Source: Aporrectodea caliginosa (lineage: Eukaryota > Annelida > Clitellata > Crassiclitellata > Lumbricidae). Taken from it: 64,000 nucleotides of DNA. The notes under the pieces were generated by a model. That model was not told the DNA's origin. It saw only the letters and a program-made list of their open reading frames with translations, and ran no database searches. This document shows positions 11,046 to 23,240 of the stretch, piece by piece. The number at the start of each line of letters is the position of its first letter. The stretch's first letter is position 1. The position numbers and the translations under genes were made by a program. The stretch is from the NCBI GenBank assembly GCA_020284085.1, contig JACEVL010000772.1, forward strand, positions 197,501 through 261,500, given 5' to 3'.

Positions 11046-11960
11046 ACGTCATAAACTAATATTAATGAGAACATTCTTAAACCTAGAACAAAAGACATGC
11101 ATATTCCCTTGCGGGGTTCTTAGAGAAAAGACAATAGTGGAATTGGCTTTTATTTGAAACAAATGAAACACTTATTCTTTTCCTGGAAACCTTCAGACGT
11201 TGGTTAATGGAACTGGCACAGAAACATGCAAGCGATTGATGTTGTAGGCAGCTCCAAGAAATTAAGCTTTGCTCGGAGGCAAGTGGAGGAACCCAACCAG
11301 ATAGCTTTCAGGAAACATTAGGGTTATTAGCCATTGTTGAATCCATCCATTCCTGTACCAGCATTAGTATGAAAAGCGAAAGTACTGTTACACTCGTATA
11401 GATCTGTAGTTTCACATGCGTGATGCTTGTGAAGGTATTGCAAGACTGCAAATTAAGCGTCAAATCATGGTAGAAACGAATATTTCCTGAGTTTGTATTA
11501 GGCTTAGTATTTGATCTTGCTTCATTTATCTTTAGCCTACTTGCCTTGACTGTTCTATAGGCTGTCGTACACTTTTAACTGTTCTTATCTTATCTGTTCT
11601 TGTTTTGTCTCGTCTCTTATCACATCATATCGTATCGCATCGTATCCTATTATGTTGCATCATAGCATCATCACAACCTTCTATTTCATTATCTGATGTC
11701 ATAGCGTCTAATTTGATCTGATCTCATCTTGGCCTAACTTACTCTATCCTGGCGTTGATCTTACTGTCTTGCTCCGCTCTGCTCTGCCCTATCATTCTTG
11801 TCCTGGCCTGATCTTACATTAGGCTACCTTACATTACGCTGCGTGACCTGACCTCAATTCAGGTCACTTATTCATCATTGCCTTATAAAGCCAAAAGTAA
11901 ATAGGACGCCCAACCTATGCTCCGCTTTTGTAAGGTACTTAAAAGGCACTATGCATGTAG
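11046..11960. other. non-coding, nothing firm
   Basis: No gene seen. 11,540-11,860 is a low-complexity TCTGATCT/CATCATAT-like degenerate stretch. Confidence 0.5.
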
Positions 11961-11967
11961 TAATGTA

Positions 11968-12075
11968 CATGTATGTATGTACGTACGTATGTATGTACGT
12001 ATGCATGTATGCATGTAGGTATGTAGGTATGAATGTAGGTAATGCAGGTTTGTATGTATGTACGTATATATGCAT
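11968..12075. repeat. (ATGT)n microsatellite, imperfect
   Basis: TGTATGTA repeats with ACGT and GCAT variants; open frames are artefacts. Confidence 0.9.
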
Positions 12076-12181
12076 GAATGCAGGTAATACAGAATTGTAG
12101 GCCTATTATTATATGTACGTATACATGTATTAATGCACTTAATATAGTGCTTTATATGTGCCTCATAAATACGCCGAGTAC

Positions 12182-12591
12182 CAGAGCTCGAGGGTACGCG
12201 TACCCTAAAATAGAATACGTTAAAATACGTACGTACCTTTCAAAATAGAATACGCGTATGGTACGTATCATCATACACGAAAATTTTATTTATGGTTTAC
12301 TCGGTGACCCATAGCCTACGTATAATCTGACATTAGCGCATTAAGTGCAATGTATGCTGGATAATTTGCATAGACCTACAATATAGCATTGCAGCAATTT
12401 ACTACGCTGTATAGGTAATACTGGGTTGTGATTGTTTGCTTAAATTAAATTGAACATTCTTATAATGAGCAATGACGTGGTTAACGTATTTTTGCATTGT
12501 TTACGTACGTACCCTAAAATAGGGTACGTTAAAAAACGTACGTACCTTTCAAAAATAGAATACGTATGGTACGTACCCTCGAGCTTTGCTG
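12182..12591. mobile_element. inverted-repeat element with GTACGTAC motifs
   Basis: The ends CAGAGCTCGAGGGTACG and CGTACCCTCGAGCTTTGCTG are inverted copies. Subterminal blocks rich in ACGTACGTACC and AATAGAATACG are also mirrored at 12,205-12,260 and 12,500-12,565. The flanks share GAGTAC but no clear 8-bp duplication, so the superfamily is open. No protein is encoded. The subterminal AAAATACG/ACGCGTA motifs recall the element at 31,822-32,249. Confidence 0.7.
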
Positions 12592-14900
12592 AGTACCTAA
12601 GAAACCGGTGTATTATATAGCGCATTTTGGGAACTCCTCAAAAGCGTACACTTGCTGTTTACCTTACTTTAACATACCTTATCTTACCTGTTCATCATTG
12701 TCTTGTTGCTTTATTTCGCGTACCTTTATTTAATATAATGCATTTACCTAGACTAACCTTATGCCACTTGTCACTTTATCCGTTAATGCATTATGCTTTC
12801 TTTTCTATTTCAGCAGACAGCTAGTCGGTCCTAAGTCGGACGATCAACTGATGGATCATTCTATGGATAGGATGTCCTCATTTTCTTGGTCTCTGTCGTT
12901 TTAGGTTACCTTGAGTCATTGACTACGACTGTTGCAGTCCATTCGATGTTATACTATCAATAAATTTGATTAAAAATCAATGTTCTGTATTATCTCAAAT
13001 ATTTCAATAAATAAATGATGTTTAACATATCAAAATAAAACTCTTAATGAATCTCAGTAAAAAGCTCAAACATCCAATCAACGACTGAAAATCACTGGCA
13101 GTGTTACAGCCTTGTAGCGAAGTATTTACAGGTGTACCTGCGATACAGTTAGCCTACTGTATAAGAACCTTGAACAATTCTTCATGCAACAATCTGTAGC
13201 AACAATTCTAATCCAATCCAATCCAATGAATTCTATAGCCGCCCGTATCATGATGAGCACGGAGCATCAAATTGATGATCACTTCAAGACTTGAAGTGAA
13301 ATCATATTCAAAACATAAACAGTTGGAGAAGACAAGTTGAATTCTGACAGATCATAGAATCCAGAAGTTAGGGTATACGGTGGGTAAGCAAGTTGAAGAG
13401 TTGAGTCTTATGTTTAGGTCTGAATGTGCTATAAAATGGTCATCCTTCTTACCAACAAATAATTATAAGCATTCGATCAACGGACATGATTTCTCCGAAG
13501 TCCTGATCAGGTTCCGTCAGGTTTTTTTATATCGAAGAACTGACGGAACGAACGGAACTTCACAGAAATTTCCAAAGCTTTGGACAGTATAACCAAGAAT
13601 ACAATAGGCTTACTGTTTCTGTGCGCTGCAAAATAAAAGTCATTGCCCATTGATCGAGTTATTGGATGCATGTATTTATCGGAATGAATGGTGAGCAGAG
13701 AACAGAGATAGGTTAACTGATTTATACGTAGTACTTTGTAAACTATATTAAGAGAGATTTAATGTAGCATGTATGAACTTCGTAAATTTAAAAGAAGATC
13801 TTAATCTGGATTCTTTCCTCCATGGGGCTCCGGCGTAACAAGTACGATCTGTGTGTGATATAGGGGCCTACTGGCAGTTAGTGGTTTTTGTCATGATTCT
13901 GGCAGGTGAATTTAAAGTTATTCTTAGTTTGTATAAATCTCTCTTTGGGATACCAAAGAGAGGTGAGTTGCAATCAGGTCCGTTGGAAATGTAATTGTGA
14001 ACTGCTATGCATATGGCCCTAACATGGCGATAAAAAATATTGTGAAGTGAAAAAAATATGCCTAAACTATGTGCACAGTCATTACGACCAACGAACAGTT
14101 AACCCGGTTAAGCGGACTGAATGAAGATAGTCAAATTGTTGGAGTCAAATTTTTGTGTCATAGGGAAGAAATTTGGATTTAGAAGGGATTTAAAAGTTGA
14201 GTACTAGCCGTTTAGGACTGAACTTCACTGAAAACAGAAGCAAGTAGTTAGCGGACGAATAGTCATATGAAATGAATTACTGGGTGCAATATGAACAGAA
14301 CTGATGGTCCATAGAGAGTTATCAGGAAAACTGGAAAGAAGGCATAGGCAGTGGCTTCTATTCCCCTAAACAACCAGGCTTCAATGTCACGCCTTTCCCC
14401 CTGCCGGGCCTCCCCTCTCTCCCAGATCCCATATTTCTGACGTGATTTTTAGCTCATTTCTGATTAAATTTAATCGAGCGACTTAATCGGACGATGTCCC
14501 TGGTTCACACTAATATATTCAAGAAAAGTGGGTCTTTCACAAGACTGTGAGCGAAGACTTGTAGAAAGTGTGATAAAAATTGAAAAGAAACGCTCACCCT
14601 GTTTTTCACTGGGCTCAACTTGCGCCCACCCTGTAGGCCTATAGGATAGAAGCCCCTGGACATAGGAATATTCTTTCAGAAGGGCGACACCAATAAGATC
14701 CAGCAAACATTGTTTAGCAGGGGATGAAAAATTAGATTATAAAAATCAGAGCTGCCGGTTGGCGCAAGCTGAGAACCGATGGAGATTGTAATAAGAAAGA
14801 AAGAAGGCAGGAATATCTGGGGTTCTATTTTGATTTCATCTGAAAAGATCGGATGTTTCTTGGCAAAGGAGTTATAATAAATTAAATGAATTTTTTTTAC
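12592..14900. other. non-coding, nothing firm
   Basis: About 2.3 kb without a supported gene. 13,205-13,230 carries an (AATCC)n run beside GCCGCCCGTATCATGATG, which may be a minus-strand LINE tail. Other open frames are short and featureless. Confidence 0.45.
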
Positions 14901-14904
14901 ATAA

Positions 14905-15125
14905 ATTGAATAGAACTATTCTTCAAACTGAACAGATTGGAATTCAGCAGACCGCAGAGTTCATGTTTAAATCGGCCTACATGCACAATCTTTTGCCTGG
15001 GACTTTTGTGGATTTCTTTAGCTTGACATCTCAATCAGATCCATATGATGTCAGAGCATCGGCCAATTATAGAGGTGTTGCAACCAACACACGGAAATTC
15101 TCTATTAAAATGCCGGTCCGATGAC
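14905..15125 (+). mobile_element. LINE C-terminal fragment
   Basis: The frame reads AEFMFKSAYMHNLLPGTFVD, FFSLTSQSDPYDVR and TNTRKFSIKMP. This is the usual linker near the C-terminus of LINE reverse transcriptases (MFKxHxxLLPxxFxxFF...HxYNTR...TNxxxFxI). It is cut off before the expected WN motif. Confidence 0.65.
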
Positions 15126-16308
15126 CTAGAATTACCTTCCTGTAGCTATACGTAAGTCTCCTTGCATCTCTAGGACCTACATGTATATGTAAACGAAAAC
15201 TCCGTGGTCACTTACTAGCTGTTGATCCATGAGTCCCTCCCTATCTCCTTTCTTACTCCCTGGCTTGTGTGCATATACTGTGTGCTTGGTGCAGACACTT
15301 AATAGGTTTCATTTCGGTTTTAGTTAACTAGTTAAGACCTTATATTCTTGGTAATTATATTATTTAGCCAGTTGCTATTATTTCTATGCACATGGGTAGC
15401 CCTATCTGCGGGACTTTGGTCCCTTGAGGGTCTATCTCCCAGTGCTTCCTGTCAATCAACAAATGTCTTGATTTTGACTGTAACAAGAAGCAATAAATGG
15501 TTATGGTGGTCATGGTTATGGTTATTATTTCTGGGGTTAATCTACATTATAATGGATGCACAAGTGCTCTATTAAGGCTTAGTCTAATGCCTATAATTAT
15601 ATAGTTTGTCATTAGGTCATGACGTGATGACGAGGCGTCCCTATTTAGATGAGAAATCCACCAGTCAATCAGTCACGCAGAAGTTTGGTAGCTGAATATA
15701 ATGCGCATTAGGTAGCCTACTGCTTCCTGTTTGATATGTAAAAAAGGATGCTGCTTACAATATTATTAGATATTAAGTCAGATGCTACCGAAACACCAGA
15801 CGTTCCTAATTACGCTGACGCCATGAGGATAATAGTGCATTATAACAGCACGTCAACTAAATTACGGCTTAGGCTTGGCTTCATGGCTTGCGTTCCTGGA
15901 CCAATATAAAAACAGTATAGGCCTACTGTACCATAATAATGGGGTATTATAATTATGGTCCAGCAACACTTCCTCATGCGCAAGTCACTGTTAGAGAGAT
16001 TATACAAAAGAACCTGGTATGGACAAATTAGATCCTGAGGCAAAATTATCTCAAGGTGAAGTTAATTAGATTTAAGTTATTTTCAGTTTTCGCTGTTTTT
16101 CGTGCCCAGAACTAATAGACAATAACAGAGAGAAAAAGCTAAAAACAAAGCACTGTGAGGAAGTACATGTACTGATACAAACTAGACTACAGAATACACT
16201 GGCTACGTGTAAATAGGTTAGCCTATATTAAACGGATGTAACATTGTGATAACTCAACGCGCACACATATACATGTACGTGCGAAGCTTGTAGTCCATGT
16301 ACAGTATA
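15126..16308. other. non-coding; weak LINE tail
   Basis: 15,395-15,510 (GGGACTTTGGTCCC... AAGCAATAAATGG) resembles a LINE 3' untranslated tail. The rest shows no supported gene. Confidence 0.4.
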
Positions 16309-16618
16309 CAGGCCCGCCGAGAGGGGGGCAGGGGGCAAAACCCAGGGGCCCGGCGACTTTTAGGGGCCCGGGCTGGGCCCAGCAATCAACTTATGAAATA
16401 TATTATAATAAGTTATACAAAGTTTCTGATTTATGCCTTTTAAAATATAATATTACGGGCACTTAAGTACAATAGTTGCATATATAAATTTAATTTTGTA
16501 GGGTTGTACCCACAATATTATTATTTCAGGTTTTTTTAATTTTCTCATAAAGTCTAAGGATAGTTAGGGGCCCGTGACTGCTCTGCCTAGAGGCCCGGAA
16601 TTTCTGTCGGCAGCCCTG
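16309..16618. mobile_element. hAT-type MITE, GGGCCC family, copy 1
   Basis: 310 bp with ends CAGGCCCGCCGAGAG and CTGTCGGCAGCCCTG (inverted) and a perfect 8-bp duplication ACAGTATA (16,301-16,308 and 16,619-16,626). Homologous to the elements at 31,105-32,838 and 41,004-41,318, sharing AGGGGCCCGTGACTGCTCTG and the AT-rich core. Non-coding. Confidence 0.95.
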
Positions 16619-17224
16619 ACAGTATACACAAGATTTAGGCCTACAATATACTATTATATACAATTATATATGAGTATTTACACAATGTCATAGGTTTCAT
16701 CTGGGCAACCTTATGCATACATGGACTTAACTGTAATTTCCTATAATCACGAGATTTTACATAATCGTAATCATTAAGCTTACACATAAATCACACATTA
16801 TGCACACTACACTAAATCCATTGATCCGATTCGCTTGGACAGATTCACTCATAAATAGCCGCGATATATATATATATATTACATACGGACCAATTTCTAG
16901 TTCTAACACGAAGGACAGAGAAAGCTGGCGAAATGGGCAGAAACAGACAGCAGGTTCAAAAACATCGAAACATAGCATTGAAAAACCCGCGCGACCATTA
17001 CTGTCTGTTGTGGCATGTTATGTTGTTATAATTATGTGTATAATTCATGTATGTATCAATTTATACAGCGCCTTCAAAGGAACTAAACCCCGAACACTGG
17101 TATGTTGTTATGTAAGATATCGTTAATCTGTTGTGCTATCCCAAGTTGAAGAAAATAACCTCTTGTACAAAGTCCTATTCTGGCTGATACGCTGTTATGC
17201 TAAAAATTATTGTAATGTAACGTA

Positions 17225-17300
17225 ATTGAACATTTATATAGCGCCCCTTCAAGATATCTACTCAGAGGCGCACTCTGCGCTAGCCCATATAATTATGATG
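17225..17300 (-). mobile_element. LINE 3' hairpin fragment
   Basis: TTTATATAGCGCCCCTTCAA followed by CTACTCAGAGGCGC is the reverse of the GAGCGCCTCTGAGTA...GGGGCGCTATA hairpin that ends several LINE copies in this window (also about 4,105 and 62,256). Confidence 0.7.
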
Positions 17301-17559
17301 TTAAATGCCATTAGGCCTACTAACGAATATAATGCATCATTTAGCAAAACAATGCTATGTTTACAAGCTTACAAGTTATGTTAGTTCCCTGTGTCGTATT
17401 ATGTAATGCAATGTAGGCCTAATGTTGCGTTGTGTGATGCTATGTTATGTTATGTCATGTTACCTTGTGCTATCTTATGTCATGTTTAGACATGTGCCAC
17501 GTTTAGACAGACAGGAGAGATCCCGTGTAAAAGCCAGTTGAAGGAAATAAGGACAAAAG

Positions 17560-17775
17560 CACCCGATCCCTTGAATAACTTCTTCACTGTTTATCAAGGA
17601 TTTAGCTAATTCATATTTCTGAAATGTTGTTCTAGGGTGTCCCTAGTTAGCGGGATCTTGATCCCTTTTGGGACTCCTCTTGCGGCCAATCCTGATACTT
17701 TATGTTGAAATGTTATGTGTTTTTTTTTCATTTGGCTTCAATAAAAGAGATTTGATTGATTGATTGATTGATTAT
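17560..17775 (+). mobile_element. LINE 3' tail with (TGAT)n
   Basis: Contains GGATCTTGATCCCTTTTGGG, then TTCAATAAAAGAG and a TTGATTGATTGATTGATT tail, typical of CR1/L2-like 3' ends. Related tails in reverse are at 45,186 and 63,433. Confidence 0.65.
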
Positions 17776-18078
17776 AATTGACCCAATTTACAATGACCCA
17801 ATAAATTACGTAATTTAAGGGGTCTATGGCCCGTACATGCGATACATACTTACGTTATGAGACCAGATAGTTAAGGAGGTTGGTTGTTTCTGCACATTGC
17901 ATATGGGTTACACTATAATTACGTACATTGCCAAGCGTTTGTTGGTCAGCCTTAAGGCTATTCGCTGCGGACAGGATGCACAATTCTATGCCAATAGACT
18001 TCATATAGGCTTCGTACAGGTCTATGTGACTTGCATACATGCGGGATTCGTAAGTATATACATGTATCAATCATTCGA

Positions 18079-18594
18079 CTTGCATATATGAGAGATTCGT
18101 AAGTATATCAGTCATTCGCATATATGAGAGATTCGTAAGTATATCAGTCATTCGCATATATGAGAGATTCGTAAGTATATCAATCATTCGACTTGCATAT
18201 ATGAGAGATTCGTAAGTATATCAGTCATTCGACTTGCATATATGAGAGATTCGTAAGTATATCAGTCATTCGACTTGCATATATGAGAGATTCGTAAGTA
18301 TATCAGTCATTCGACTTGCATATATGAGAGATTCGTAAGTATATCAGTCATTCGCATATATGAGAGATTCGTAAGTATATCAGTCATTCGACTTGCATAT
18401 ATGAGAGATTCGTAAGTATATCAGTCATTCGACTTGCATATATGAGAGATTCGTAAGTATATCAGTCATTCGCATATATGAGAGATTCGTAAGTATATCA
18501 GTCATTCGACTTGCATATAATTATGAGAGATTCGTAAGTATATCAGTCATTCGACTTGCATATATGAGAGATTCGTAAGTATATCAGTCATTCT
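18079..18594. repeat. satellite array of 36- and 41-bp units
   Basis: Thirteen copies of GAGAGATTCGTAAGTATATC are separated by either CATTCGCATATAT (36-bp unit) or CATTCGACTTGCATATAT (41-bp unit, with an extra ACTTG). The order from the left is L S S L L L L S L L S L L. A diverged unit precedes it from about 18,035. No open frame persists. Confidence 0.97.
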
Positions 18595-20230
18595 TCGTGA
18601 CTCCTAATAATAAATAAAGCATTTCAGAATATGGGTGGAATTATGATATAGGCCTAGGCCAAACTACGTTCGCAGCATCACACAAGCAGAGTGCGGACTA
18701 ATATTTGACGATACGTAGGCGCATGCAGCTAGTCATAGTATAGGATGAATATTTCGATCGACAGTTAAGCCTTATGCTGTCGAGCATCTATACATCCAAA
18801 AAGACCGATTTATTCTACACTGAAGGTCTGTATTGTTTCACAAATTTAAACCTAGTTAGTAATTATAGCCATACTATAGTTCGATTTGTTGATGGAAGAA
18901 GTTTTAGTTTCAGATCGTCACATGGTAACATTAATTTTGTAGTCTCGTGTCTTTCACTTACTCAATGCACTTCTTCTGTCAACCCTTTTAGCAGCGGTAG
19001 TATAGTTTCTCTATTGATCGCCAACAGCCTACAGAATATACAGAGAATCAGGTTTACCTCATCAGATGTAAAAGATAGAAGTCAATATAGGAACCATAAT
19101 TTTATACATGGTTCCTGAATACATCCTTAGGTTCATTCTCGCTCTCTGCTTCCGAACACAGCTATCACCCTAGACATTTCTCGGTATAATTAGTTCTATT
19201 ACCTCATTATAAAGTAAATGTTAGACAGTATCATCATTTTACCGTACGCAGAGTAAGATTCGTGATTAGTTACAATCAAACGTGCACTATGATTGTTATT
19301 ATGGTGTTGTGAGGATGAAACGAGGTTGAGCGGTTGACAGTTTCCGTGTATCTGTTTTAGTACTTACAATTAAACCGCCATGATGCTTGTCGGCTTTATA
19401 CGTTTCTCATTACAAAACATTGCCTAACATCGCGATGAAATACATCGCATTACAGGCTTACGATGTGGATGATAAACTAGAATTCATCTTGGGAACACAA
19501 CTCCTTCTTCTTAAGCCCAGAAAAATGATGCTCATAATTCATGTGAATTGAAGTAGTACTGTCTAATTTAAATGAGAATAAGGAATAGACTAATATGTAG
19601 GCCTAAATAAAAATAAGAAGCAATTTTAGATTGCGTGAATACAGAATTTCGATTAAGGTTTGTTCTATTCTTCTCAGAACAGAACCAATTCACTTCGAAA
19701 CTCTAGATGCGAGACTACGTTTCTCTACCCCCATAAATCATTTAGATAGGAGAATATCAGAGTGGGCATTCGTAGTGTTCAAGAAAGTCTCTCTCCATCA
19801 GCAGCTCTCTGATGTCTTGATAATTAACGATGATTGTTAAGTGACTGAATCGTTTTATCGCCATCCCATTAAATGCAATTTATAGTAGCCTGTTATGTTT
19901 GCCTTGACTGTTTGCTAAAGATATTATTATGTTTGCATAATCTATTGAAGGTCTTTCCGATGCTATCTGAATCAGCCTATGTTTATAAGCTACGCTGCCA
20001 CTACAATTAGTCTATTTTCTAATATGGGTTTAGGACGATTAGTTTGGGTTAGTAAATTAAATGAGAAAATAGCAGAGTGAATAAACTAATTTTCGAATGG
20101 CGAAGGAAGGAACAAACGACATAATAAACGGAATCGCACAACCCAACCCACGATCGAAATGCGCATTCTAACTTGCGAAGATTAACAATACTTGGATCTC
20201 CACTCCAGACTTGGACCTCCACTTGGTATC
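18595..20230. other. non-coding, CpG-retaining
   Basis: A 114-codon frame at 18,774-19,118 shows no domain and no codon signal. No gene called. CpG is frequent here (14 in 19,201-19,500). Confidence 0.5.
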
Positions 20231-20231
20231 T

Positions 20232-20330
20232 CTAGATAACGCCTGTGACACGTTGCAGCGCTCGTGAATAAGCAGGTGCCCTGCGCTTAGCTTTAAAAGT
20301 AGCACTTTGGAAATGTCGAGATTATGATTA
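20232..20330 (-). repeat. foldback element fragment (inverted)
   Basis: CAGCGCTCGTGAATAAGC and CCTGCGCTTAGC are the reverse of the arm seen at 3,178 and 8,486. It lies about 400 bp upstream of the tetraspanin start. Confidence 0.7.
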
Positions 20331-20747
20331 CTCGTTATTTTAAATCAATTTTTTGTCATTAAATATGTGCAGTTTGTTTCTTGTGGAGAGATATAGTATC
20401 CGATACTAAGGACATGGGCACTACCTTGCCATTATTATCATGGGTATTGTATGAGACCCATATGGGCTCTATAAGGATCCCGTGGGAGAACTTGGGTCCA
20501 ATGTGGGCTGCATGTGGTAGGGTAACCGTAATCATATATTCGTTTCTTGTGTTAACAACAGACATAACGCTGTATGTGTACATAGAAAGAAAAAAGACTA
20601 GATATTATAGCCATGACAGTGTAGCCTACTTGTAAAATCGTAACAACACTGTTGTTAGACCGCAAAGCTTACACGTCTGACCTTACCTTTTAGATAATTG
20701 GGCCTACAACTTTTATAGCGTAATTTCAACAACTGATGAGAACGAAG

Positions 20748-20807
20748 ATGAGTTGTGCAACGACTTGTCTCAAGTGCCTGGTCATCTTGTGCAACTTTCT
20801 ACTTGTG
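20748..20807 (+). CDS. tetraspanin exon 1 (N-terminus, start of TM1)
   Basis: Encodes MSCATTCLKCLVILCNFLLV, with the juxtamembrane cysteines and CLK...N...F pattern usual before tetraspanin TM1. The donor GTAGGA starts at 20,808. The in-frame stop upstream is at 20,721, so the start must be at 20,736 or 20,748. Confidence 0.88.
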
Positions 20808-23181
20808 GTAGGACTCTAGTTTTCCATATCGTTTTGCCTAACGTACAATATTGAATAACGTTTACTTTTTCATCTTTTCACAGAACACTGATGAGAAAAG
20901 ATTGTCCGTTTTTTTAAAGGAATGACTCAGTTAGTTTTATATGACATAATTTTTACAAGTCTCTAGAAAATAATACAGATCTGGTTCTGCTTATTTGACA
21001 ATGGCCTTTAGTATTTCAAGTGCAATAGTATGTTCTGACAATTTTTTTAGTTTATGTTGCTGTAGGTTTTATTCTAAAAAGAAACGGCTTCATTTTCTAT
21101 GTGATGGTGTTGTGCAGACCATAGGCCTGGTGCTGCTGACTGGTGGAATTGTTCTGTTGACCGCTCCTCAGACACTCATCGACCAGTACACCACAGACCT
21201 AATTGTTAATTCAGGTAAATAGTTGTAAATTTACATATTAACTTATAATGCTCATCAGCTGTAGGCTTCGTGTTTAGTTTCCAAGACTTTCAATTGCTAT
21301 TATATTCATTATTCTATCTCCTTATCCACTTCTATTTATTCCATTTCGCTTTTCTTCCTTTTATCTCATCAACGGGTCATGTCTAAAATACCCACCTGCT
21401 TCATGTAGCTAGGTCTGTTCCTACACAATCCTTTCGTTTCTCAAAATCTACATCTGGATCGTAAACTCAACCGAGTTGTATGTCGCTATCGTTCGCCGTT
21501 TACCTTATAAAAATGGTGTTTCTTTCTGATGACATTGAGCTAAAACCTGATCTTTGCCCCGTTTTGAACCAATAGGCCAAAATAATATTATTATCATTCA
21601 TGTCCCTGAAGTTTTTCGGAAACTTTTAGGAATAAGTCTTCCTTTTATTCAAATTGTCTTGCATAATTCATTTCAGTTAAGGAGCAGCGGGGCAACTGGA
21701 CCAATTCGTCATCTGGTGGTGGAGGGTCTTCGCCAGACTTCAGCTCTGTCACCACTTTCTTTGGCATCGTCCTCGTTGCCTTTGGAGCGTTCATCACCTT
21801 ATTCGGATTTGTCGGAATATTCGGAGTCTGTTGCAGCAGCCGAGTTCTTCTTGTCATAGTGAGTAGGCTAATAATAGAGAGCGTACACGATATTCTTGAA
21901 GACTTTCGTATTAGCATGACTGCAGGTTTAATGAACATGAATACTGCATGGGACTAGAAAAATATAGCCTGCGTAAATACATAAATGCGCATAACAATCT
22001 TAGGCCAATATTCTTATAGAATCTATATTCTTATATATTCTTATATAATGATAAATATATATAAGATATATATATTCTTATATATTCTTATATATATGGC
22101 CCACATCATCGACTTTTCGTGTTTGTACAGTGCACATCTATAAAATAATTAGGCTGCTGTAGTCCTCATAATATACATGTAGGCCTATCTGTTTTAAATA
22201 TTATGTGGTTGCATGTAGCTTACTATATTTCTATGGAACCATGTAGCTGTACGCAGTAGAGCCTATAATTATAATATATACAAATGCATGGACAGCTTAA
22301 ATCTGTTGCAACATTTGCCTATGCATGCCAACGAGATAAGGGCGCTATAGAAAGCTTGAAGCTAGATTTGAAATAAAAAGTGTTCGTTGTTCTGTTATGC
22401 ATTGCAGTATGCCATCGTGACTATCCTTCTGGTCTTCGCAGAGATCATTGTAACGATACTCTTCTTTTTACATGCAGTAAGTTCAAGACTTGATTGTTGC
22501 TCTTAAAGACTAAAATATTCAACGATTCAATATATAGATATTCACCCAACACCTTTTAGAATGGCTCAAAGACAATACTCGCCAGTCTGAAAAGACCGCC
22601 GCGCCATGCATGATGTATATGCCTACTAGAGGAAAATCTGTTTACAGCTTATTTCAATACTTTGTAAACCCATTTAAAATGTTGATGGTAAAAACATACT
22701 ACACGAGTTTATTTCTTGATGTGAAGCTATCATAAAACCTAAACTAGATTTCACTGTGTTTTACTTGACTGCATCCACGGCTCCAAACTAATTCACTAGA
22801 AGAGTGGGCTTTACACGGTCGTTTTTCCAAAAGAATCTCGACCCCTACGGAAATATCACGGAATGATTAAAGGACTCACAGAGGCTGATTTTTCAGGCAG
22901 AATGCCAAGCGATGTGTTTCGAAGTTGACTGATCTTTTGCACGAAATGTGTTCTGCAGTTTGATGACAGAATTCGCAGCCGAGCCCAGAACACATTGACA
23001 GAAGACTATGTCGGTTTAATGGACCTCGGGCCACAGTCGTTGGCATGGAACTATGTTATGATCAAGGTCAGCTGCCATATTTATATATAACATATAATAT
23101 GTAATACTGATAACAGGCCTAATAATAATAATAGGTCTAATAATACCAATGATGATGATGAGGAGGATGACAATAATGATA

Positions 23182-23240
<59 letters not shown>

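Noticed and set aside
18079..18594. Regular repeats resembling a CRISPR array
   Set aside because: There are no unique spacers; the whole unit including the linker is repeated, and the genome is eukaryotic. It is a satellite.
20995..21117. Start of the tetraspanin at the in-frame ATG at 20,995
   Set aside because: That frame lacks the conserved CLK...F N-terminus, whereas the 20,748 exon supplies it and joins in phase at a GTGCAG acceptor at 21,117.
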